19,409 bases of DNA from Gemmatimonadota bacterium (lineage in GTDB: Bacteria; Gemmatimonadota; Gemmatimonadetes; Gemmatimonadales; GWC2-71-9), in NCBI GenBank assembly GCA_025361465.1, contig JANYAG010000130.1, positions 1-19,409 of the forward strand, given 5' to 3'. The number at the start of each line of letters is the position of its first letter. Position 1 is the stretch's first letter. The translations under genes and the position numbers were made by a program. The notes below the pieces were generated by a model, which saw only the letters and a program-made list of their open reading frames with translations, ran no database searches and had not been told where the DNA came from. Positions 1 through 6,599 of the stretch are shown here, piece after piece.

Positions 1-720
1 GGTGCCATCGACGACCTCGACGCCCTGGCCGATGTCGCGGCGAGACGCGATCTCTGGTTCCACGCCGATGGGGCGTGCGGCGCCCTGGGGGCGATGCTGC
101 CGGAATTGTCGCCCGCGTTCCACGGACTCGCACGAGCCGACTCGGTCTCGTTCGATGCCCACAAGTGGCTTGGCGTCTCGTATGAGGCCGGCTGCTTGCT
201 GGTGCGTGATCCGGAGACGATGCGGGCAGCGTTCGCGATGACCGCCTCCTACCTCCTGCCGTCGGCCACGAGTGAATACTCGGGACTCAACTACTTCGAC
301 TACGGCCCGCAACTCTCGCGCAGCTGGCGCGCGCTCAAGGTGTGGATGTCGTTGCGGTACTACGGTGCCGAGGCGTATCGCACCTTCTTCCGCCAGACGA
401 TCGCCTGTGCCAGGCACCTGCACGCCCTGGTGCTTGCTTCGGAGGATTTCGAGGCGGTGCAGCCGGAGCCGGCGCTGTACCTCTACTCCTTCCGCTGGGC
501 GCCGCCATCACTGCGCGGCGATGACGCTCGTCTCGACACACTCAACCAGCGCCTTACCGACGAACTGCAGTCGCGGCGGCTCGCCTTTGCGATGACCACC
601 CGGATTCATGGCCGGGTCACCCAGCGACTCTCGATCTGCTCCCACCGCACCACCATCGCCGATATCGACGCCACGTTCAAGGCGATGCACGATATCGGGC
701 GGGAACTGCTCGCGGGGTAG
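1..720 (+). CDS. PLP-dependent amino-acid decarboxylase (group II / DDC family), C-terminal part
   Basis: This is the 3' part of a fold-type I PLP enzyme of the aromatic-L-amino-acid/glutamate decarboxylase family; 239 residues are inside the window and the N-terminus lies upstream. The HADGACG motif (residues 21-27 of the visible part) supplies the Asp that contacts the PLP pyridine nitrogen. DAHKW (52-56) carries the Schiff-base lysine, Lys55. A family-typical small C-terminal domain follows, ending in a tag stop at 718-720. Such enzymes remove CO2 from aromatic amino acids, glutamate, aspartate or similar substrates in the cytosol; the substrate cannot be read from this fragment. Two hairpins follow the stop (726-744 and 751-784), and the next gene is unrelated, so the gene may end its transcription unit here. 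The family call is firm, the substrate open. Confidence 0.9.
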   Translation, partial: GAIDDLDALADVAARRDLWFHADGACGALGAMLPELSPAFHGLARADSVSFDAHKWLGVSYEAGCLLVRDPETMRAAFAMTASYLLPSATSEYSGLNYFDYGPQLSRSWRALKVWMSLRYYGAEAYRTFFRQTIACARHLHALVLASEDFEAVQPEPALYLYSFRWAPPSLRGDDARLDTLNQRLTDELQSRRLAFAMTTRIHGRVTQRLSICSHRTTIADIDATFKAMHDIGRELLAG

Positions 721-750
721 CCCCAGTCCGTACCCTTGACGGACCGTGTA

Positions 751-784
751 CTGGACCGGACCTTTGCGATGGGGGTCCGGCCAG
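751..784. terminator. Imperfect hairpin after the decarboxylase gene
   Basis: The 751-762 arm (CTGGACCGGACC) pairs with 774-784 (GGTCCGGCCAG) apart from one bulged base, with an 11-base loop. A smaller hairpin, GTCCGT/ACGGAC at 726-731/739-744, sits just upstream. There is no U-tract after either stem, so termination is only a suggestion. The position directly behind a stop codon supports it. Confidence 0.35.
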
Positions 785-847
785 CCGCTTCAGGCCATCC
801 CCCTCCACCAACAGCTCTTCCTGATCACCCGCGACATCGAGGTTCAG

Positions 848-1258
848 ATGAACGTGCGTCGGATCCTGACCGGAACCGTTGTGCTCGGTATTGTCCATAT
901 CGCGATCGGTTGGCTGATGATGAAGTTCGTGTGGGGCACCACCTTCTCCTCGTTGTCCTGGGTCAACCCGACACCGCCGATGAGGTGGCTCTTCGTCGCC
1001 GACTTCGCGGCGGCCTTCATGCTCATGGTGGCGTGGGACAGATTCGGGACTGTGTCCGGGACCGGCGCAGCCGCCGGATTCAAGTTCGGCCTCTTTGCCG
1101 GGGCGTTTGTCAGCTTCCCGGCCGTGCTGGTCTGGCAGGTGTGGATCAAGGACTTTCCCTATGCCACGGCGTGGGAACTCCTGGTAGTGATGGTGCTGAC
1201 CTATGGCGTGCTCGGGGCGGTCGCCGCAATGCTCGACGGAAAGTCAGCTGCGGCGTAA
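848..1258 (+). CDS. Small four-helix membrane protein, function unknown
   Basis: This 136-residue protein is almost entirely hydrophobic. I see four likely membrane helices at about residues 5-25, 46-65, 74-98 and 108-130, with short charged connectors. I start it at the ATG at 848 because GAGG lies about six bases upstream and the first helix follows directly. In-frame codons back to 746 would add a hydrophilic stretch that does not look like protein. The helix layout recalls small inner-membrane proteins of DUF1761-like type, but I cannot assign a family with confidence. It is followed by a strong terminator at 1281-1314, so it is probably a single-gene unit or the end of one. Confidence 0.75.
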   Translation: MNVRRILTGTVVLGIVHIAIGWLMMKFVWGTTFSSLSWVNPTPPMRWLFVADFAAAFMLMVAWDRFGTVSGTGAAAGFKFGLFAGAFVSFPAVLVWQVWIKDFPYATAWELLVVMVLTYGVLGAVAAMLDGKSAAA

Positions 1259-1280
1259 CGCCCGTCCCGGATTCATGAAA

Positions 1281-1314
1281 CAAACAGCCCCGCTCGAGTG
1301 AGCGGGGCTGTTTG
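1281..1314. terminator. Bidirectional rho-independent terminator
   Basis: There is a perfect 15-base-pair stem (1281-1295 with 1300-1314) around a GAGT loop. The GC-rich core AGCCCCGCTC is flanked by AAA on the left and TTT on the right. It lies between two convergent genes (plus-strand gene ending 1258, minus-strand gene ending 1358), where a two-way terminator would serve both. Confidence 0.85.
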
Positions 1315-1357
1315 CATGATCAGAAATGAAATGGAACGGCTGACCCCATGTGCGGTG

Positions 1358-1642
1358 TCATTTCCAGACTACCGCGAGAATGACGTCGTGGGTGGTGGGT
1401 GAACCGGGATTCCCGGAAGTGGCTTCGGCCCATCGACACGAGACGGTGGTGCTGTTCCGATAGTACGGATTGCCGTAGCTATCCTCCGTCAGGACACTCC
1501 CATCGGCGTAGATCACGCTCCCCGTGCCATGAGACATCCGGCTACAGGCGTCCGCATACTGGAGCGTCGGGTTGGACGATGGGCCCGTTGGCGAGGAGGA
1601 GCAGGCGACGAGAAGCACTGTCAATCCGATGAGATGTTTCAT
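1358..1642 (-). CDS. Small predicted lipoprotein, function unknown
   Basis: This is a 94-residue protein with a lipoprotein signal peptide. A short Lys/His start is followed by a hydrophobic stretch and the lipobox LVAC, so Cys14 would be lipidated after signal peptidase II cleavage. A Ser/Pro/Gly-rich linker follows. The mature part is about 65 residues, rich in Ser, Thr, Tyr and Asn, with two Cys (residues 33 and 69 by my count) that could form a disulfide outside the cytoplasm. I recognise no family. No clear Shine-Dalgarno precedes the ATG at 1642. The gene faces the terminator at 1281-1314 and is not coupled to any neighbour. The lipobox and codon use make it a likely real gene, but the role is unknown. 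Confidence 0.65.
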   Translation of the reverse strand: MKHLIGLTVLLVACSSSPTGPSSNPTLQYADACSRMSHGTGSVIYADGSVLTEDSYGNPYYRNSTTVSCRWAEATSGNPGSPTTHDVILAVVWK

Positions 1643-1757
1643 GGGTCTCGCGGATCCTCGGTCACGATCGTGGGGTTCGCCATCGATTCTTGACCCGGTG
1701 GTTCAGGCCGGCAAGTGAAGCGAAAAGTCTACCACACGGACCCTGTCATGGATAGAA

Positions 1758-1785
1758 GAGGGGGGACAGTCACCTGTCCCCCCTC
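1758..1785 (-). terminator. Strong hairpin downstream of tRNA-Phe
   Basis: A perfect 12-base-pair stem (GAGGGGGGACAG at 1758-1769 with its complement at 1774-1785) closes a four-base loop. On the minus strand it begins about 42 bases after the tRNA 3' end and is followed by only a weak T-rich stretch (TTCTAT). It is the best candidate for the end of the tRNA transcript. Confidence 0.6.
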
Positions 1786-1827
1786 ACGTCGTCACCGCAT
1801 AGAGTCTTGTAAGTCCTTCAGGATCAA

Positions 1828-1900
1828 TGGCCAGGGGCGGAATTGAACCGCCGACACCGTGATTTTCAGTCACGTGCTCTACCAACTGAGCTACCTGGCC
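1828..1900 (-). tRNA. tRNA-Phe (anticodon GAA)
   Basis: Read on the minus strand this is a complete 73-base cloverleaf. The 7-bp acceptor stem GGCCAGG/CCTGGCC is followed by discriminator A. The D arm has GCTC/GAGC, and the anticodon stem CGTGA/TCACG holds loop CTGAAAA with anticodon GAA. The T arm GGCGG/CCGCC has loop TTCAATT. The 3' CCA is not encoded (the next bases are TTG), so it must be added by the CCA-adding enzyme. A promoter lies just upstream and a hairpin downstream, so it is probably transcribed alone. Confidence 0.97.
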
Positions 1901-1911
1901 TTGGGGGGCGG

Positions 1912-1940
1912 AATATAGGAACCCGGGCCGCCCCGGCCAA
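1912..1940 (-). promoter_or_regulatory. Sigma70-type promoter for tRNA-Phe
   Basis: On the minus strand, TTGGCC (1940-1935) and TATATT (1917-1912) are separated by exactly 17 bases. They match the -35 and -10 consensus at 4/6 and 5/6 positions. Transcription would begin around 1905, a few bases before the mature tRNA 5' end at 1900. Confidence 0.6.
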
Positions 1941-1969
1941 CCCGGCCCACCCGACCAAGGCCGTCAGGC

Positions 1970-3496
1970 TCAGCCGGGCAACCTCGGGCGAAGAGGTTCG
2001 ACGCTGTAGATCGTCCCGTCTGGATAGTCCGTTGCCTGCCGGAAGGTGCAGCGCTGTGCCAGTCTGGCCTTCTCGTCCGGGTCGCCGATCCCTTCGGTGG
2101 TGAGGTAGGCCGCCACCGCCAGGCCTGAGTTGACCCGGGCACAGAGGGTGGCGATCTCTGCCTGAAACCGGCGATTCGGGAGGAGTGTTGCCGGCGACAG
2201 TGAATCGGGCAGTGGCAGGACGTGCAATGCGGTCAGATACCCGACCGCCTCCGAGGCGTTGGAGAAGACCACCACAGAACGTGACAGCGCGCCAAGTTGC
2301 GCGATCGCCGGCGACCCCCGCCACCCCGCGCTGCTGTATCCGCTGCCATCCCGATGCACGCGGATCACCGTCTCCGCGGCTGGCACCATCCGCAGTCCGA
2401 GCGAAAGCGCCACCAGCGCCGACAGGCCCCAACCTGCCCACGACCTCGACCAAGCAAAGCGGGCACCGATGATGGTGCCCGCGACGATCGCACAGCCGTA
2501 CACCGGAAAGAGCAGGCGGTCGTCGAGTGGGGTATTGGCATCGGCAAGCGAGATCGACACCAGCAGGAAAGCGACATACGTCACGGCGAAGAGCACCAAC
2601 AGCAGTAGCAACGATCGGGACAGCCCGGTGTACCAATCGTTGTGCTCTTCGGTGGGTGATTGGCGCCAACTCGCCGCAAGCAGGAAGAGCAGTCCCAGCA
2701 GGAGGGCTACTTTGGCGAGGACACTGACGGGTAACGGCAGGATCGCGTCGCTGAGGGTATGAACCAGCTGTTCGAGGTGCGCTCGACCCACCGGATGCCA
2801 CGCCAGGGTGCGATCGGTCACGCCGTGGGACAGCATCGTGTTGCGCACCATCCAGAGGCCGAGCGGCGCAACGACCAGTGGTATCGCGACGAACGAGTCC
2901 CGCATGCGGTCGCGGACGGAGCGGCTCCCCACGAACCAGAGGACCAACAGCAACACGGGAATCAGCATGATGCCGACATAGCGCGTCGCCATCGCCAGCC
3001 CCAGGCAGGTGGCACCGAGTGCCACCATCCGCCGATTCGGATGGGACACCTGTGCCGCAAGCACCAGCAGGCCCGCGAGCGTGAACGCGAAGAAGAGTGG
3101 CTCCGACCACGCCATCGCGTGCAGGTCGAGCCCCGGTGCGGACACCACGAACAACAACCCTGCCAGCGCGGCGGGAACGTTCCGCCGCCCTGTCGCGAGG
3201 TACACCGCCGAACCGACCAGCACGACGTCGGCGCCAAACAGAAAGGCGTGCAGTAGCCGCACCGCGTGCAAGAGGTCATGATCGACGAGACCGACGGCGG
3301 CGAGCAGCAACGGATAGACCGGCGGGAAGTGCGTCATGGGCACACCGGCAACCACGACGCCTTGGCCGGCGAGAATGCTGCGCGCGCTCTCGAGGTAGAC
3401 GATCGAATCCGGGCTGATGCCGGGGCCGTGTGACATCATCCAGTACATCAGGCTCGACGCGGTCGCCCAGACAATCACCAGCACCCGAGACGTCAC
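1970..3496 (-). CDS. GT-C type polytopic membrane glycosyltransferase (PMT/ArnT-like)
   Basis: This is a 508-residue integral membrane protein with roughly ten to twelve hydrophobic segments through about residue 370, then a soluble, probably periplasmic, tail. Family-like marks are the Asp in the first external loop (GISPDS, Asp30), the HFPPVYPLLLA segment (57-67), TRYVGIMLIP (171-180) and the DDRLLFPVYG region (325-334). These fit GT-C transferases that use polyprenyl-phosphate sugars to glycosylate lipids or proteins outside the inner membrane. Donor and acceptor cannot be read from sequence. The start is a GTG at 3496 whose last bases form the stop of the exporter gene upstream (GTGA overlap), so the two are translationally coupled. 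It is the last gene of the minus-strand run. Closest named families are PMT_2 and ArnT; I am sure of the class, not of the role. Confidence 0.8.
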   Translation of the reverse strand: MTSRVLVIVWATASSLMYWMMSHGPGISPDSIVYLESARSILAGQGVVVAGVPMTHFPPVYPLLLAAVGLVDHDLLHAVRLLHAFLFGADVVLVGSAVYLATGRRNVPAALAGLLFVVSAPGLDLHAMAWSEPLFFAFTLAGLLVLAAQVSHPNRRMVALGATCLGLAMATRYVGIMLIPVLLLVLWFVGSRSVRDRMRDSFVAIPLVVAPLGLWMVRNTMLSHGVTDRTLAWHPVGRAHLEQLVHTLSDAILPLPVSVLAKVALLLGLLFLLAASWRQSPTEEHNDWYTGLSRSLLLLLVLFAVTYVAFLLVSISLADANTPLDDRLLFPVYGCAIVAGTIIGARFAWSRSWAGWGLSALVALSLGLRMVPAAETVIRVHRDGSGYSSAGWRGSPAIAQLGALSRSVVVFSNASEAVGYLTALHVLPLPDSLSPATLLPNRRFQAEIATLCARVNSGLAVAAYLTTEGIGDPDEKARLAQRCTFRQATDYPDGTIYSVEPLRPRLPG

Positions 3497-3819
3497 TTCG
3501 TCACCCGCACCCCGATGATGCCGGCGACGATCAACGCGATACAGAACAGCCGCATCAGGCTGCGCGACTCACCCAGGAGCACCACACCGAGAATCGCCGT
3601 GCCCACCGCCCCGATGCCAACCCACACCGCGTAGGCCGACCCGGCCGGCAACACCCGGAACGCCTGTGCCAGCAGCCACATCGATCCGGCCAAGGCCGCG
3701 ATGGTGATGGCACTCGGCCCCGGCCGAGAAAATCCCTGGCTGAACTTGAGGCCCAATGCCCAGGTCACCTCGAGCAGTCCGGCCACGACAATGAAGACCC
3801 AGGCTCGGGATTCGGTCAC
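3493..3819 (-). CDS. gdx: Small multidrug resistance family transporter, Gdx/SugE guanidinium exporter type
   Basis: This is a 108-residue protein with four membrane helices, the usual SMR length. The family's central Glu is in LLEVTWALGLK (helix 1). The blocks SAYAVWVGIGAVGTAILG and VLLGE match the SugE/Gdx subtype rather than the EmrE/Qac drug-pump subtype. Gdx proteins work as dual-topology homodimers that swap protons for guanidinium across the inner membrane. I chose the GTG at 3819 because GGGGA sits about five bases upstream and the length then fits the family; an upstream extension would be hydrophilic and is partly made of the repeat at 3835-3869. Its stop overlaps the start of the glycosyltransferase gene. 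I looked for a guanidine riboswitch in the 55-base leader and found none. Confidence 0.92.
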   Translation of the reverse strand: MTESRAWVFIVVAGLLEVTWALGLKFSQGFSRPGPSAITIAALAGSMWLLAQAFRVLPAGSAYAVWVGIGAVGTAILGVVLLGESRSLMRLFCIALIVAGIIGVRVTK

Positions 3820-3834
3820 TGTTCCCCACGGAGA

Positions 3835-3869
3835 TCGGTCATCGACCATCGACCATCGGTCATCGTTCG
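3835..3869. repeat. Tandem 7-base repeat (TCGRYCA units) upstream of gdx
   Basis: Five consecutive heptamers are seen on the plus strand: TCGGTCA, TCGACCA, TCGACCA, TCGGTCA and TCGTTCG. They fill most of the 55 bases between the small membrane protein gene and gdx. The units contain GACC/GGTC pairs that can fold into small hairpins such as 3851-3861. The same 7-base period recurs with other units at 13573-13675 and 18626-18660. Confidence 0.85.
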
Positions 3870-3874
3870 TGAGC

Positions 3875-4090
3875 TCACGGCCGCCGCGACGACCCCGAGA
3901 GAACCAGCACAAGGCCGGCGATGGCCACCAGCCCACCGGCCCAGGTCGGCACCGGCTGTCGCTCGTTCGCCGTGATGTGCACGTCACCAATGTCGAGCAC
4001 GTGCTCCTTGCTGGTGTAACTCAGCCCCTTGGCGAGGATGTAGCCGCCCGCGAGAATCAGCACGGCACCCAGCAGGATTCGAATCCGCAT
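3875..4090 (-). CDS. Small two-helix membrane protein, conserved hypothetical
   Basis: This 71-residue protein has two hydrophobic helices (about residues 4-21 and 49-66) around a polar middle with a GLSYTSKEHVLDIGDVHIT segment. I recall that pattern (a TxKE..xDIG block between two helices) from short conserved hypothetical membrane proteins in diverse bacteria; the layout also resembles DUF3185. The function is unknown. Two ATGs lie side by side at 4093 and 4090. The second is preferred because GGGGGA then sits five bases upstream. It starts 13 bases after the stop of the DinB-family gene and is followed by the heptamer repeat and gdx, so it is probably an internal gene of that operon. Confidence 0.7.
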   Translation of the reverse strand: MRIRILLGAVLILAGGYILAKGLSYTSKEHVLDIGDVHITANERQPVPTWAGGLVAIAGLVLVLSGSSRRP

Positions 4091-4103
4091 CATCGTCCCC
4101 CGA

Positions 4104-4610
4104 TCAGGGGTGGGCGCCACCCATCAACGGGGCGATCCCCATCACCCCGACCGGCCGCCGTTCACCGGTGACGAGTCGGCGGTGAATGTCGGCCTGGCCG
4201 AGATGGTAGGCGATGTGGGTGGCGAGGTGAACGAGCCATGTGGTCATCGGCGGCTGGACACCGCCGATGGGAGTCGGCACGACGGGGGGCAGCGATGACT
4301 CGTCGAGCTGGTCCAGCGCGTGCGCCACCTCATCCATGGTCACCGCGATCAGCACATGGAGCTCGCTGCGTGGCAAGTCACGCTGGGCGAATTCCGCATC
4401 GCGCTGACGGACGTAGCCGCTCTTCCCCAGCATCGCTCCGATGAAGTGGCGCATGTTGCCGCAACAATGCAGTGTGAGCGTGCCCGTCGAGTTGCTCACT
4501 CCCGGCGGCATCGCCCACACCGACGCCTCGTCCGGATAGGCATCCAGTTCGGCGCTGAAGCCGGCGAGGTCCCGCAGCAGGCATGCCTTCAAGGCTGGAG
4601 CGATCACCAT
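4104..4610 (-). CDS. DinB-family (four-helix bundle) protein
   Basis: This is a 168-residue protein with the shape of the DinB/YfiT superfamily, a four-helix bundle holding one divalent metal through three histidines. Candidate ligands are His48 in LTLHCCGNMRHF and His132/His136 in HLATHIAYHLGQ, the family's C-terminal signature. Members include thiol transferases (bacillithiol, mycothiol) and many stress- or damage-induced proteins of unknown chemistry, so no substrate is claimed. I start at the ATG at 4610, two bases after the upstream stop at 4613, giving the family's usual length. A longer reading from 4670 would only read the upstream gene in another frame. The tight spacing on both sides puts it in the clpP-to-glycosyltransferase run. 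Confidence 0.8.
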   Translation of the reverse strand: MVIAPALKACLLRDLAGFSAELDAYPDEASVWAMPPGVSNSTGTLTLHCCGNMRHFIGAMLGKSGYVRQRDAEFAQRDLPRSELHVLIAVTMDEVAHALDQLDESSLPPVVPTPIGGVQPPMTTWLVHLATHIAYHLGQADIHRRLVTGERRPVGVMGIAPLMGGAHP

Positions 4611-4612
4611 GG

Positions 4613-5191
4613 TCACATCGCCGGCGTGAGCATGATGTGCGCCTTGGGCGTCCCGGGGAACATCAACCACGGCATTCCGGCCACCGGCGCCGTCGGGATC
4701 CCGGTGCTCGCCGGCGTGGCGTAGGGCATGTAGATCACGGACAACAGCTTGACCTCCGGGCCGATTTTCCCGGCCGCGACATCCACGGCGGTGATCGGCC
4801 CATTGAGCTGCCAGAGCGCTCCCTGCTTGGGCATGTGCAGCGTTCGCGCGCGGATCTCGCGGAAACGGACGCTGTCAACCTGGTCGCCCTTGGTGCCGGC
4901 GGCTCGCAGCTGGCGCCCGCGGAGCATGAACGGCTCGAGGGAACGGGCATAACAGGCGACATGGAAGCGATCGTCGGCGGGATCATCCGCGAGGCAGATC
5001 ATCGCCCCCTTGGTGGTCCGCAGCGGGACGAGCTTGCCGGCGTCGTTGTATCCGAGCACGGTCGCATCGGCACGGAACTCCTGCGGCAACGGGAGGACGG
5101 CCAGCGCGATCTGCTCGGCCGGCGTGGGCGGCTTTGCCTGCGCCGCGAGCAGGACCGGAAAAAGCATGGGCATCAATCGAACCAATCGCAT
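4613..5191 (-). CDS. Exported protein of unknown function
   Basis: This is a 192-residue protein. It begins with two arginines, a hydrophobic stretch and a likely signal peptidase I site after AAQA (about residue 19), so it should be periplasmic or secreted. The mature protein has two Cys in MICLADDP and HVACYARSLEPF and a Pro/Gly-rich C-terminal half. I recognise no family. I prefer the ATG at 5191 over the TTG at 5227 because it puts the signal peptide at the terminus and has GAGGA about five bases upstream. It lies 40 bases after clpP and directly before the DinB-family gene. The presence of a signal peptide between cytosolic clpP and DinB genes says little about role. Confidence 0.7.
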   Translation of the reverse strand: MRLVRLMPMLFPVLLAAQAKPPTPAEQIALAVLPLPQEFRADATVLGYNDAGKLVPLRTTKGAMICLADDPADDRFHVACYARSLEPFMLRGRQLRAAGTKGDQVDSVRFREIRARTLHMPKQGALWQLNGPITAVDVAAGKIGPEVKLLSVIYMPYATPASTGIPTAPVAGMPWLMFPGTPKAHIMLTPAM

Positions 5192-5231
5192 GACATCCTC
5201 GTCGGGTCGGGGGTCCACGACTTGCAACAGT

Positions 5232-5831
5232 TCACTTCAACTCTGTCTGCTTGACGATGATCTTCCCGACCAGTCCATACTCCTTGGCCTGTTCGGCGTC
5301 GAGCCAGAAATTCCGTCCCGTATCATCCTCGATCCGCTCGATCGTCTGACCGGTCTCCTTGGCGAACATCCGGTTCAGGCGCTCGCGCATCTTCACGATT
5401 TCGCGCGCCTCGATCGCGATGTCCGACGCGGTGCCGCCCATCCCGCCGGCCGGCTGGTGCAGCAGGAAGCGGGTGTTCGGCAGGCAGTACCGCTGGGACC
5501 GGGGCACCGAGACGAAGATCAGGGTCGCAATGCTCGCCACCCATCCCGTCCCGACAATCCGCACCGGCGGACCGATGTAACGAATCATGTCGTGGATCGA
5601 ATCCCCGGCCTCGACATGCCCGCCCTGCGAATTGATGTAGATGGTGATCGGCTCGGTCGCCGAGGTGGCCGCAAGGGACAGCAACTGGGCCATCACCTTC
5701 TGCGCCACCTCCTGGGTGATCTCGCCGGTGATGATGACGATCCGCGCCTCGAACAGGCGCTGCACCATCGGGTCGAAGGGAGGCGTCACGGCCGGCGTGA
5801 CGGCGTCAGTGTCGATGTCAGTATCGTTCAT
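5232..5831 (-). CDS. clpP: ClpP-family serine protease with Ser-His-Asn triad
   Basis: This 199-residue protein spans the whole ClpP fold. Visible marks are IYINSQGG (65-71; usual form INSPGG), the nucleophile Ser100 in GWVASIATL, and His125 in LLHQPAGGMGGTASDI. The C-terminal part is EDDTGRNFWLDAEQAKEYGLVGKI. Aligned with E. coli ClpP, the position of catalytic Asp185 is Asn174 here (codon aat). ClpP forms double heptameric chambers that degrade proteins fed by ClpX, ClpA or ClpC. Listeria ClpP1 is a known natural Asn-triad case, active only with ClpP2. The first 20 residues are acidic and Thr/Pro-rich, perhaps a processed propeptide. No Clp ATPase gene is adjacent. It is probably a second, specialised ClpP; whether it cuts alone is open. 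Confidence 0.88.
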   Translation of the reverse strand: MNDTDIDTDAVTPAVTPPFDPMVQRLFEARIVIITGEITQEVAQKVMAQLLSLAATSATEPITIYINSQGGHVEAGDSIHDMIRYIGPPVRIVGTGWVASIATLIFVSVPRSQRYCLPNTRFLLHQPAGGMGGTASDIAIEAREIVKMRERLNRMFAKETGQTIERIEDDTGRNFWLDAEQAKEYGLVGKIIVKQTELK

Positions 5832-5955
5832 GGGCCCATATCGGAAGAAGAGGGACGGCTGGCGGGCGGCACCTCGCGGCGACGCCTGCCCGATGGCGTG
5901 GGTGAACCCTAGTGAGACGGGCGAGGGGACGCCACCGCGAACGGAATACCCCGAC

Positions 5956-6462
5956 TCACTCCGCTTTCAGCCCCGGCGCCACTGCCCGCGGGATGACCGA
6001 TGAGGTGTGCCCCGCGAGGAAGCGCCATCCGGTATCGGCATGCACCACGGTCAGTGTCAGCGCCCCGGCAAAGCCGGTGACCGCACCGAGGCTGTCGGTG
6101 ACCTTCTGGGTGAACAGCGTCGTCACCAGCGCGACCCCCGGCGCCAGCGGCGTCACCTGCGGATTGTCGAGCGTGAATTCCAGTGAACGCAGCGAAGGGG
6201 CCAGGCTACGATAGGCCTCGGCGACCTGCTGCCGCGAGGTATACCGCACCGTGCCATCTTCGATCCAGCGGAAGCCGGGGTCATCCGCGTAGAACTTGGC
6301 CACGAGGTCGGCATTCCTCGCACTGACCGCCTGACGCCAGGCGGTGAGCATCGACGTGACGCTGTCGACCATGGCCGCGCGATGTTCCGGGGTGAGTGGA
6401 ACCCCCGGCGTTGGCCGCGCGCAACCGAGCAGGAACAGGAAAAAGGGGAGTAAACGTCTCAT
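5956..6462 (-). CDS. DUF4440/SnoaL-like (NTF2-fold) lipoprotein
   Basis: This is a 168-residue protein with a lipoprotein signal: two Arg, a Phe/Leu core and lipobox LLGC with Cys14. The mature region has the NTF2-like pattern: a helix with WRQAVSARNADLVAKFYADDPGFRWIEDG (31 to 60 region), then alternating strands ending in TGWRFLAGHTSS. DUF4440/SnoaL-like proteins of this sort are small conical barrels that bind ligands or act as domains of unknown role; no catalytic residue is clear. I start at 6462 because it places the signal peptide at the N-terminus; an upstream extension is Gly/Pro-rich low complexity. There is no Shine-Dalgarno, but TACTCT lies seven bases before the ATG on the minus strand. 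The gene is divergent from upp, with a 137-base GC-rich gap containing CCCCCGGGGG palindromes. Confidence 0.75.
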   Translation of the reverse strand: MRRLLPFFLFLLGCARPTPGVPLTPEHRAAMVDSVTSMLTAWRQAVSARNADLVAKFYADDPGFRWIEDGTVRYTSRQQVAEAYRSLAPSLRSLEFTLDNPQVTPLAPGVALVTTLFTQKVTDSLGAVTGFAGALTLTVVHADTGWRFLAGHTSSVIPRAVAPGLKAE

Positions 6463-6599
6463 GCTATGAAGAGTAAGGCCGCCAGCGGGCGACCGGCCTC
6501 CCCCTGGCCCCCCGGGGGTGGCGTCCCGGGGTCGCCCGGGAGGGCCAACTCCTTGTGCCACATTGCAAACGCCCCGACATGACGAGACTATACAAGGAT

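Noticed and set aside
1866..3110. Alternative minus-strand frame (414 codons) overlapping the glycosyltransferase and the tRNA
   Set aside because: It reads through the tRNA gene and lacks the hydrophobic pattern of the clearly real membrane protein in the other frame.
3820..3874. Guanidine riboswitch (mini-ykkC or other class) before gdx
   Set aside because: No pair of ACGR-loop hairpins or ykkC-like core is visible; the sequence is explained by the 7-base repeat.
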